5,793 nt of DNA from contig WQZW01000109.1 in assembly GCA_009780545.1 (NCBI GenBank), positions 1 through 5,793 of the forward strand, in the 5' to 3' direction. The notes beneath the pieces are model-generated. The model had not been told where the DNA came from, made no database searches, and saw only the letters and a list, made by a program, of their open reading frames with translations. Both the position numbers and the translations under genes were made by a program. This stretch comes from Treponema sp. (lineage in GTDB: Bacteria > Spirochaetota > Spirochaetia > Treponematales > Breznakiellaceae). Shown here piece by piece: positions 1 to 5,101 of the stretch (position 1 is its first letter; each line of letters starts with the position of its first letter).

Positions 1-24
1 AATCCTCCCTTTTTCTTGAAAACC

Positions 25-53
25 TTGACCTATCGTGCGCTTTGGTGCATAAT
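25..53 (+). promoter_or_regulatory. Sigma70-type promoter of the HTH-EIIA/nrdR operon
   Basis: TTGACC at 25-30 is a five-of-six match to the -35 consensus. It is followed by a 17-bp spacer and CATAAT at 48-53, a five-of-six match to the -10 consensus. Six bases after the -10 lies the ATG at 60, so the expected transcription start falls on or next to the start codon. No other convincing -35/-10 pair is visible in the short upstream sequence. Motifs are seen directly; promoter activity is inferred. Confidence 0.6.
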
Positions 54-59
54 CCTCCT

Positions 60-719
60 ATGTTTGAGGACGAAATACTGACCATCGAGGAAGTCGCCCA
101 GTACCTGCGGGTTTCGGAGCGGACGGTTTACGAGTGGGCCCAGAAGGGGGAAATCCCGGCGGGGAAGATCGGGACGATCTGGCGTTTCAAACGGGACGAG
201 GTCCTCCGTTGGGTGAACGAAAGGATTTCCGGCGAAAGGGTCAGGCAGCAGGCGGAGGCGGAGGTGCAGGTCGGGACCATGCTTTCTCCGGGCCGGATAC
301 TCTTCTTTGACGGCGGCCACAAGCGGGACGTGATTATCGAGCTTGCCGGAAACCTGGCCACGGCCCCCCAGATCAGGAGCGGCGAGAAACTGGCCACGGA
401 GATATTGAAGCGGGAGGAGCTGATGAGCACGGCCATCGGCAAGGGCATCGCCATCCCCCACATCAGGCTGCACTCGGTTACCGACCTGGTCGTTTCGGTG
501 GGGATTAGCCGGAAGGACATCGAGGGTTTCCAGCCCCTGGACGACGAGCCGGTCCGACTGGTCATCATGATCGCCGCCGCTTACAACCAGCATACCAATT
601 ACCTTCACACGCTTTCGTTTTTTGCTTCCAAGCTCAAGGACGGGGAACTTCGGGGCTCGCTGTTGCGGGCGGAAACTCCGGATCAGGCCTACGGGATTCT
701 TGCGTCCCTGGAGGGGTAA
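60..719 (+). CDS. HTH-type DNA-binding protein fused to PTS EIIA (PtsN-like) domain
   Basis: This 219-residue protein has two parts. Residues about 6-54 form an excisionase/MerR-type helix-turn-helix (LTIEEVAQYLRVSERTVYEW, then IPAGKIGTIWRFKRDEV). Residues about 75-219 form a type-2 PTS EIIA domain of the PtsN/EIIA-Ntr group. The motif GKGIAIPH places the phosphorylatable histidine at His134. It is followed by Ile, where E. coli PtsN has Gly. No EIIB or EIIC domain is present, so it is more likely a phosphorylation-responsive regulator than a transport component; HPr or a related phosphotransferase would be the donor. ATG60 is chosen because the HTH begins just after it. In-frame TTG42 and GTG45 are possible, but none of the three has a Shine-Dalgarno. 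The stop codon overlaps the nrdR start (TAATG). HTH-EIIA fusions are known in spirochaetes and chlamydiae. The DNA target is unknown. Confidence 0.88.
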   Translation: MFEDEILTIEEVAQYLRVSERTVYEWAQKGEIPAGKIGTIWRFKRDEVLRWVNERISGERVRQQAEAEVQVGTMLSPGRILFFDGGHKRDVIIELAGNLATAPQIRSGEKLATEILKREELMSTAIGKGIAIPHIRLHSVTDLVVSVGISRKDIEGFQPLDDEPVRLVIMIAAAYNQHTNYLHTLSFFASKLKDGELRGSLLRAETPDQAYGILASLEG

Positions 720-1180
720 TGCGCTGTCCCCATTGCGGATGCGACAACGACAAGGTCCTGGAGTCCAGGACACTGGCCAACGGACAGGCGATCCGCAGGC
801 GGCGCGAGTGCAACGACTGCGGGTACCGGTTCACCAGCTACGAGCGGACCGAGGACAAGCCCTTCATGGTGGTCAAAAAGGACGGCCGACGGGAACCCTT
901 CGACCGCTACAAGGCCGAACGCGGCATTGTCCGTGCCCTGGAAAAACGGCCGGTGTCGGGGATGCAGGTCGAGAATCTCCTCAACGAGATCGAGGACGAG
1001 ACGGCGATCCTGAGCAGGGGTTCCGGGGAGATCTCCGCCACCGTCATCGGCGACATCATCCTCAAGCGGCTGGCCGAACTGGACCGGGTGGCCTGCATCC
1101 GCTTCGCCTCGGTCTACCGGCACTTCGACACCCCGGAAGAGTTCATCCGGGAGATCAACAGGCTGCAAGGCGGTCCGTAA
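719..1180 (+). CDS. nrdR: Transcriptional repressor NrdR
   Basis: The product has 153 residues, the normal NrdR length. The N-terminal zinc ribbon starts MRCPHCGCDND and carries Cys3, Cys6, Cys31 and Cys34 (the second pair in RRRECNDCGYRFTSYER). It is followed by an ATP-cone domain from about residue 49 (PFMVVKKDGRREPFDRYKAE) to about 139. NrdR binds paired NrdR boxes and represses ribonucleotide reductase genes according to the ATP/dATP state of the ATP cone. The ATG overlaps the stop of the HTH-EIIA gene by one base, with a purine-rich GGAGGGG just ahead, so the two are probably translationally coupled. No nrd gene lies in the window. The TAA stop sits inside the left arm of a hairpin at 1173-1197. 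Identity is very secure; the pairing with a PTS-type regulator is the unusual part. Confidence 0.97.
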   Translation: MRCPHCGCDNDKVLESRTLANGQAIRRRRECNDCGYRFTSYERTEDKPFMVVKKDGRREPFDRYKAERGIVRALEKRPVSGMQVENLLNEIEDETAILSRGSGEISATVIGDIILKRLAELDRVACIRFASVYRHFDTPEEFIREINRLQGGP

Positions 1181-1303
1181 CCCGGAGTATTACGGACTCA
1201 GGCGTTTTGCGGGGCAAATTGCCACGCATTGGTTGACGGGAGTAAATGCGTGGAGTTTTGCTTTGCAAAACTCCGAATCCAATCTGCCGTAGGCAGATTG
1301 GAT
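1173..1303. repeat. Array of five abutting inverted repeats between convergent genes
   Basis: Nearly all of this 131-bp stretch is self-complementary. A: 1173-1180 pairs with 1190-1197 (8 bp, 9-nt loop, contains the nrdR stop). B: 1201-1210 with 1214-1223 (GGG loop, one T-T mismatch and one G-T pair). C: 1222-1230 with 1245-1253 (9 bp, 14-nt loop). D: 1252-1261 with 1265-1274 (10 bp perfect, TTT loop). E: 1277-1288 with 1292-1303 (12 bp perfect, GTA loop, ending in the stop codon of the minus-strand permease). B/C and C/D overlap by 2 bp. No uninterrupted T-tract follows any arm on either strand, so this is not a textbook terminator pair. It could end transcription from both sides, protect 3' ends, or be a REP-like palindrome cluster. 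Confidence 0.75.
1277..1303 (-). terminator. 3' hairpin of the ABC importer operon
   Basis: A perfect 12-bp stem (ATCCAATCTGCC and its complement) with a 3-nt loop begins at the last base of the permease stop codon. Read on the minus strand it is followed by TTCGGAGTTTTGC, which starts hairpin D and is not a clean U-run. It would serve as a transcript 3' end or a barrier to exonucleases. Intrinsic termination is plausible but not demonstrated. Confidence 0.4.
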
Positions 1304-2145
1304 CAGCCCTTTACCGCGCCGGCGGCGACTCCCTTGGTGATCTGGTTCCTGAAGATCGCATAGAAAATCAGGATGGGCACCAGCCCTATGACCAGGCCGG
1401 TAAACTGGCGGCCGAAGTCGGTGGCGAGGGAGCCGGCGAAACGGGCCACGCCGACCGGGATCGTACGCAGGGTGTCCGAGGCGGTCAGCACGTTGATGAT
1501 GATGAACTCGTTCCAGGTTCCGGTGAACGAGATGATTCCCAGCGAGGCCATTACCGGGGCGCACATCGGCAGGATGATCGAAAAGAAGGTCCGCAGATAG
1601 CCGGAACCGTCGATCCTGGCCGACTCCACCAGCTCGCCCGGAATGCCCTTGACGAACTCGGTGCAGAGGTACACGCCCATGGGAAGGCCCAGCCCGACGT
1701 AGGGAATCAGCACGCCGAGGCGGGTGTTGAACAGGCCGACGGCCCGAACCATGAGGAACAGGGGCACGAGGATCGACTGCAGCGTGATGAGGATGCCCAC
1801 GATGAAAAGGCCGTGCAGGAACGGCGTTACCTTGAAGTCCATCTTGGCAAAGGCGAAGCCGGCCATCAGCGAGAGCAGCACCACCGAGGCGACCGAGACC
1901 ACCGTGTAAAAGACGCTGTTCAGCAGCAGCATTCCGAACTTGCCCACCTGCCACACGAAGGGATAGTTGCCCGGGTACCATTCGGCGGGAAAGGCCAGTT
2001 TGCTGGCGGTCATGTACTCCTGCGTGGTCTTGAAGGACTGGATTACCAACCAGAAGATCGGGTAGATGGCAAGCAGGGCGAATATCCCCATCACCAGGTA
2101 TGAAAGGGCCGTTGCGATCGGCGTTACCTTGCGTTCGTTCGGCAT
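1303..2145 (-). CDS. Sugar ABC transporter permease, MalG/CUT1 type
   Basis: This 280-residue inner-membrane protein is the usual length for the second CUT1 permease. The first hydrophobic helix is at about 14-36, with further segments near 72-100, 110-132, 143-160, 191-212 and 245-264. The cytoplasmic EAA loop that contacts the ATPase is ELVESARIDGSGYLRTFF (from residue 171; E174, A176, G180, with P193 following). FTGTWNEFIIINVL near 207-220 and the C-terminus NQITKGVAAGAVKG are typical of MalG/UgpE-like proteins. The ATG shares its A with the TGA of the upstream permease (TGATG), and GGGGGG lies 8 bases ahead, so coupled translation is likely. The protein would form a heterodimer with the neighbouring MalF-type permease. 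Substrate cannot be read from sequence. Confidence 0.93.
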   Translation of the reverse strand: MPNERKVTPIATALSYLVMGIFALLAIYPIFWLVIQSFKTTQEYMTASKLAFPAEWYPGNYPFVWQVGKFGMLLLNSVFYTVVSVASVVLLSLMAGFAFAKMDFKVTPFLHGLFIVGILITLQSILVPLFLMVRAVGLFNTRLGVLIPYVGLGLPMGVYLCTEFVKGIPGELVESARIDGSGYLRTFFSIILPMCAPVMASLGIISFTGTWNEFIIINVLTASDTLRTIPVGVARFAGSLATDFGRQFTGLVIGLVPILIFYAIFRNQITKGVAAGAVKG

Positions 2146-3041
2146 CAGGATTTCCCCCCGAAGATTTTTTCCACTCCCCGGGTTACCAGGATCAGGGCGA
2201 AGCTGATCAGGACGATGACCGTGGAGATGGCGTTGGCCAGCGGATAGTTCGGCGATCCCTGGAACGCCGACTGGAACATGAACAGCGAAAGCACCCGGGT
2301 ACTGCCGGCCGGTCCGCCGCCTGTCATAACGTAGATCAGGTCGAAGGAGCGCAGCGAGCCGGAGATCGCCAGGATCGCGCAGGTAACGACCACGCCGGAA
2401 AGGGCCGGAAAGACGATGCGGGCAAAAATCTGCCGTTCGTTAGCCCCGTCGATGCTCGCCGCCTCCAGCACCGAGGGATCGATGCGCTGCAGGTTGGCAA
2501 GAAAAATGATCATGTAAAAACCGGTATACATCCAAAGCATCACCAAAAGGACCGGCACCATGGGATAGGTCGGCAGGATGAAGGTGGCTTCCGGGTCGAA
2601 CAGCTTGACGATTTCCCAACGCAGCGAGTTCTGCCCGACCACGAGGCTCCTGAAAAGGATACCGATGATGACGGGCGAGATGACGTTGGGAAGGTAGATC
2701 ATCGCCTGGAAGAACCCGGTTCCCCGGACCAGCTTGCGGGAAAGCAGGTAGGCCAGGGCGAATCCCAGTGGGATCTGGCCGAACACCGACATCGCCACGA
2801 TGAACAGATTGTTGCGCAGGGCGGTAAAGAAGCCCCCGGTCGGTTCGGTAAACATCCAGCGGTAATTGGCGAAGCCCACGAAACCCACGTCGGGGTTACC
2901 CAGCATCTTTCCGCCGTTGTAGTTGGTCAGGCTGAGGAACACCGAAACCACGGTGGGAAAGGCCATCACGGCAAGGTATACGGCGAGGGCCGGAACCACC
3001 AACAGGGCGTACGACAGCTTCTTGTCGTTGAGCGAGGTCAT
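2145..3041 (-). CDS. Sugar ABC transporter permease, MalF/UgpA (CUT1) type
   Basis: This is a 298-residue integral membrane protein. The start at MTSLNDKK is chosen because GGAGG lies 4 bases ahead (minus strand, 3050-3046). A longer in-frame start at 3098 lacks such a site and would add 19 residues unlike a permease N-terminus. Hydrophobic segments lie near residues 10-36, 78-100, 116-133, 160-182, 213-230 and 268-287. The EAA loop is VLEAASIDGANERQIFARIV (E193-A195, G199, P212). FDLIYVMTGGGPAGSTRVL near 233-251 is a strong signature of CUT1 MalF-like permeases. It partners with the overlapping MalG-type permease and the lipoprotein encoded upstream. A 155-bp gap with a strong hairpin separates it from the binding-protein gene, consistent with lower permease than binding-protein expression. 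Confidence 0.93.
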   Translation of the reverse strand: MTSLNDKKLSYALLVVPALAVYLAVMAFPTVVSVFLSLTNYNGGKMLGNPDVGFVGFANYRWMFTEPTGGFFTALRNNLFIVAMSVFGQIPLGFALAYLLSRKLVRGTGFFQAMIYLPNVISPVIIGILFRSLVVGQNSLRWEIVKLFDPEATFILPTYPMVPVLLVMLWMYTGFYMIIFLANLQRIDPSVLEAASIDGANERQIFARIVFPALSGVVVTCAILAISGSLRSFDLIYVMTGGGPAGSTRVLSLFMFQSAFQGSPNYPLANAISTVIVLISFALILVTRGVEKIFGGKS

Positions 3042-3062
3042 AGTTCCTCCAACGGGTGGGAA

Positions 3063-3090
3063 CGGGAACCGGCCCGAAAGCCGAATCCCG
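3063..3090 (-). repeat. Weak interrupted hairpin before the MalF-type permease
   Basis: CGGGA at 3063-3067 pairs with TCCCG at 3086-3090. Inside it, after a 2-by-2 internal loop, CGGC at 3070-3073 pairs with GCCG at 3080-3083. In the minus-strand transcript this lies about 10 bases before the permease Shine-Dalgarno. It could modulate ribosome access, but the stems are short and may be chance in GC-rich sequence. Confidence 0.3.
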
Positions 3091-3107
3091 CTCAGCATTT
3101 TTACTTT

Positions 3108-3136
3108 AGGGAATCGCCGACAGTCGGCGATTCCCT
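3108..3136. repeat. Perfect 14-bp inverted repeat between binding-protein and permease genes
   Basis: AGGGAATCGCCGAC at 3108-3121 is exactly complementary to 3123-3136, with one central base; in RNA this would fold as about 13 bp with a 3-nt loop. It lies in the 155-bp gap after the binding-protein stop and before the first permease. No U-run follows it on the minus strand (TAAAGTAAAAATG), so it is more likely an mRNA stability or processing element than a full terminator. REP hairpins at the equivalent malE-malF position in E. coli stabilise the upstream malE message. Confidence 0.7.
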
Positions 3137-3196
3137 TTGGCTCTTACTCCACTTCGTTCAGTAGAAACAAGTAAGCGGCACTCGGACGTTTCCTCC

Positions 3197-4534
3197 TTAG
3201 CGGACCGCTTTCCAGGCATCGAACGCCGCTTGGGTAATGGCGGCAACCTGTTCCGGCGTCTGCGTGCCGAGGCCCAGCGCCTGGAGTCCGTCGTTCAGGG
3301 GGCCGTAAACCGCTCCCTCGAAAGCGGAATCGATAACGGCGGTGCTTCTGCCGAAAGTCCTGCCCAGGTTGGCGATGGATACCTGCATGGGTTCCAGCGG
3401 CATGCCGGCCACGTCCACGTCCGTCCGGGAAGGCGAGGGCAGTCCGCCGTTTCCTACCATAAAGGTCTGTACTTCGCGGCCGGTCAGCCAGCTTATCAGC
3501 CTCCAGGCGGCTTCCTCGCGGGCCGAACCCGGTTCAATTGCGGAACTCATCCCCCAGCCGGTACTCATCACCACGGAGGCGGAGTCGTTCAGCCTTGCCC
3601 CGGCGATTGTCGGGAACACGCCGATGGAGATGTTGCGTTGGCGTTCCGGGGTAATCAGGGCTCGGCCGGTGGAGGCATCGGTGATGAAGGCCCCTGCCCG
3701 CCAGTCGCCGTCAATCATGTACGCCCCCATATTGGTGGCGAACATTCCCGGCGTGTCGCCGTAGGAGGTGGCCAGCGTCCCCTGGCTGAGCACGCCGTCC
3801 CGGTACATCTGTTGGATGAAGCGGAGGGCATTAAGGAAGCCGGGATCGGTAAACCGTGCCGTGCCGTTGAGAATCCGCTGTTCCCAGCCTTCGCCGCCGA
3901 AGCGGCCGGCGATCATCGAGAAGAGGCAGGACTGCATCACCCAAGTATCGGCGTTGGCCATAATCACCGTCTCGAAACCCATTTCGCGAAGCACCGGCAC
4001 CTGGGTGACAAGCTCGGCGTACGTGGTAGCCGGTTGGAGTCCCGCGGCGTCGAGCACCTCATGGTTGACGTAGAAGGCGCTGGTGGTGGTCATTCCCACC
4101 GGAATCATCGCAAGGTAACCGCCGGCCTGGTGTGCGGGGTCCAGCGATACCGGGGTGAACACGTCGGCAAGCCCGTCCCTGGCGGCAAAGGACGAAAGGT
4201 CCCGCAGCAGGCCCCGGGAGTGCAGCGTGGTGGAGCGTCCACCCGGCCAAACGTACAGCACGTCCGGCAACTCGCCGGCGGCGGCATAGGCCTCGGTCGT
4301 CAGGTGGAAAGGCTCCTCGAAGGCATCTTCCCGCACCACCTTGATGTCCGGGTTATCCTTTTCGAACTGCTGCCAGACCATGTTGATCTCGGCAATCGCA
4401 CCCGGCGTCGCAAGCGAAAAGTAGTTCAGTACGTTGAGCTGAATCCTCTCGTCGTCGTTCCGGCAGCCCGCAAGGGCCATAACCAGGACGAGCACCAGGG
4501 CGATGCCCGCCATCTTTCCGGCAAATCTTCCCAT
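3197..4534 (-). CDS. Sugar ABC transporter substrate-binding lipoprotein (SBP_bac_1/CUT1)
   Basis: This 445-residue extracytoplasmic solute-binding protein starts MGRFAGKMAG, followed by a hydrophobic helix (11-22) and the lipobox LAGC. Signal peptidase II should cleave before Cys24, leaving a membrane-anchored lipoprotein. The mature part has family 1 features: LPDVLYVWPGG near 88-98, SAFYVNHEVLDAAGL near 152-166, and a C-terminal AWRLISWLTGREVQTFMVGNGGLPSPS stretch (the last named in parts here only to locate it). GGAGG lies 5 bases before the ATG (4544-4540), which sets the start; an upstream in-frame extension to 4852 would add 106 residues with no signal sequence. It delivers a carbohydrate to the two permeases encoded downstream. 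The ligand cannot be assigned. It is first in the operon, behind the promoter near 4607-4615. Confidence 0.94.
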   Translation of the reverse strand: MGRFAGKMAGIALVLVLVMALAGCRNDDERIQLNVLNYFSLATPGAIAEINMVWQQFEKDNPDIKVVREDAFEEPFHLTTEAYAAAGELPDVLYVWPGGRSTTLHSRGLLRDLSSFAARDGLADVFTPVSLDPAHQAGGYLAMIPVGMTTTSAFYVNHEVLDAAGLQPATTYAELVTQVPVLREMGFETVIMANADTWVMQSCLFSMIAGRFGGEGWEQRILNGTARFTDPGFLNALRFIQQMYRDGVLSQGTLATSYGDTPGMFATNMGAYMIDGDWRAGAFITDASTGRALITPERQRNISIGVFPTIAGARLNDSASVVMSTGWGMSSAIEPGSAREEAAWRLISWLTGREVQTFMVGNGGLPSPSRTDVDVAGMPLEPMQVSIANLGRTFGRSTAVIDSAFEGAVYGPLNDGLQALGLGTQTPEQVAAITQAAFDAWKAVR

Positions 4535-4585
4535 ACGTTCCTCCAGTTTCAAATGAATATATTCTCCACACTGTCCAAGCCACCA

Positions 4586-4595
4586 TATCCGGATA
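4586..4595. promoter_or_regulatory. Perfect 10-bp palindrome, candidate operator
   Basis: TATCCGGATA is fully self-complementary. It lies about 5-15 bases downstream of the transcription start predicted for the importer operon, a common position for a repressor site. The CG-centred layout is compatible with LacI-type operators, which often control sugar importers, but no regulator gene of that family is in the window. A second 10-bp palindrome, GAATATATTC, lies at 4555-4564, close to the ribosome binding site. Confidence 0.3.
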
Positions 4596-4606
4596 CCAGT
4601 ACCCCA

Positions 4607-4615
4607 AGTATAGCA
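4607..4615 (-). promoter_or_regulatory. Extended -10 promoter of the ABC importer operon
   Basis: Read on the minus strand this is TGCTATACT: an extended -10 element (TGn) followed by TATACT, one base from TATAAT. The predicted start is near 4600, giving a 5' leader of about 65 bases before the ATG at 4534. No good -35 is seen at 16-18 bp (ATGTTG at 17), which is tolerated by extended -10 promoters. The surrounding AT-rich stretch stands out from the GC-rich neighbourhood. Confidence 0.55.
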
Positions 4616-4625
4616 TATATTGTGT
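4610..4625 (-). promoter_or_regulatory. Partial match to the NrdR-box consensus over the importer promoter
   Basis: Minus strand ACACAATATATGCTAT agrees with the published NrdR-box consensus (ACACWATATATWGTGT) at 13 of 16 positions. The left half is perfect and the right half is degraded. It overlaps the -10 element. NrdR boxes normally occur in pairs a whole number of helical turns apart. The best partner, centred 30 bp away at 4580-4595, matches only about half of the positions. AT-rich promoter sequence could produce this by chance. Confidence 0.2.
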
Positions 4626-4685
4626 AAAACAACATGGACGAATTCGGCCGTCTTTTCCTCATCCCATGTTCGGGAATGGATACGG

Positions 4686-4724
4686 CAATCAACAACCCCG
4701 CCTGAATGGCGGGGTTGTTGATTG
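4686..4724. terminator. 17-bp perfect hairpin, terminator-like in both directions
   Basis: CAATCAACAACCCCGCC at 4686-4702 is exactly complementary to 4708-4724, with TGAAT as the loop. The inner seven pairs are all G-C. The outer arms are A-rich on the 5' side and T-rich on the 3' side (TTGTTGATTG on the plus strand), giving the A-stem-T layout of intrinsic terminators without a pure T-run. It separates the importer promoter from the Rpn-type remnant that begins within 6 bp of its right arm, and could block transcription entering the region from either side. Confidence 0.5.
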
Positions 4725-4729
4725 GGTAA

Positions 4730-5101
4730 GGTGATTTTCGGAAGGCACATACCCTGCTTCTGTCCGACGCCTTCAAGTACGGCGCCGGCTACGGCGGGAT
4801 AAACCTCGAACTGAAGGTCGAAGTTTTCAACGTGAACGATGGCCGCAATCATGCTATGCTGGAGTCATGCGGGGATCTAAAAGGCTACGCCTTTTTCGTG
4901 GAACGCGCGAGGATAGCGGAGGCGGAATTCCTGTCACAAGGCAAGGACCGCAAGGAAGAGGGTTTCGAGCGGGGCATGGAGAAGGCACGGGAGAAAACCG
5001 TCAAAATACCCCTGACCGGGCCATGGCTTGAGGGAAACGTCCTGCGACCTAGGTCATTGCGGGAGCCGATAACCTCAAAGCAAGCAAGGGCCGCCGGTTG
5101 A
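4730..5101 (+). pseudogene. 5'-truncated remnant of an Rpn/PD-(D/E)XK-family protein
   Basis: An open frame runs from just after an in-frame TAA at 4727. Its first residues (RKAHTLLLSDAFKYGAGYGG, then LELKVEVFNVNDGRNHAMLE, then a CGDLKGYAFFVERARIAEAE stretch) resemble the C-terminal half of the Rpn / PDDEXK_2 transposase-like family. Family members typically read LSDAF...LEVKVLNIN.GHN...CetLkeYs.FV..VR there. The N-terminal nuclease core is missing, so the start is lost. After GFERGMEKAREK the family-like signal ends in this frame. A different frame from 5020 reads AMA-stop-GKRPAT-stop-VIAGADNLKASK, which looks like a decayed family C-terminus, so a frameshift plus stop mutations is likely. 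A GTG at 4832 could open an 89-residue frame, but no Shine-Dalgarno precedes it. Intact homologues promote recombination or DNA cleavage; this copy should be inactive. The family match is by recognition only. Confidence 0.7.

Noticed and set aside
30..50. Minus-strand mini-ORF MHQSAR preceded by AGGAGG
   Set aside because: Spacing of 3 bases is too short, it has only six residues, and it lies inside the plus-strand promoter.
30..773. Long minus-strand open frame opposite the HTH-EIIA gene
   Set aside because: The opposite frame has clear HTH and EIIA motifs; this one lacks recognisable domains and is a by-product of GC-rich codons.
1181..1302. Riboswitch upstream of an importer or nrd gene
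   Set aside because: The structured region is downstream of both flanking genes, not in a 5' leader, and matches no riboswitch class I recognise.
1246..2103. Long plus-strand open frame opposite the MalG-type permease
   Set aside because: Composition is rich in His, Gln, Gly and Asp with no domain; the minus-strand frame has transmembrane helices and the EAA loop.
3042..3098. 19-residue N-terminal extension of the MalF-type permease
   Set aside because: It has no ribosome binding site, and the GGAGG at 3050-3046 clearly serves the ATG at 3041.
2100..3164. 354-codon plus-strand frame opposite the MalF-type permease
   Set aside because: It is a shadow of a well-supported permease, with no plausible start context.
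3137..4627. 496-codon plus-strand frame opposite the binding protein
   Set aside because: It is a shadow of the lipoprotein gene, with low-complexity Gly/His/Arg-rich translation.
4535..4852. N-terminal extension of the binding protein by 106 residues
   Set aside because: It would bury the lipoprotein signal peptide, run through the promoter and the 17-bp hairpin, and ignore the GGAGG before the ATG at 4534.
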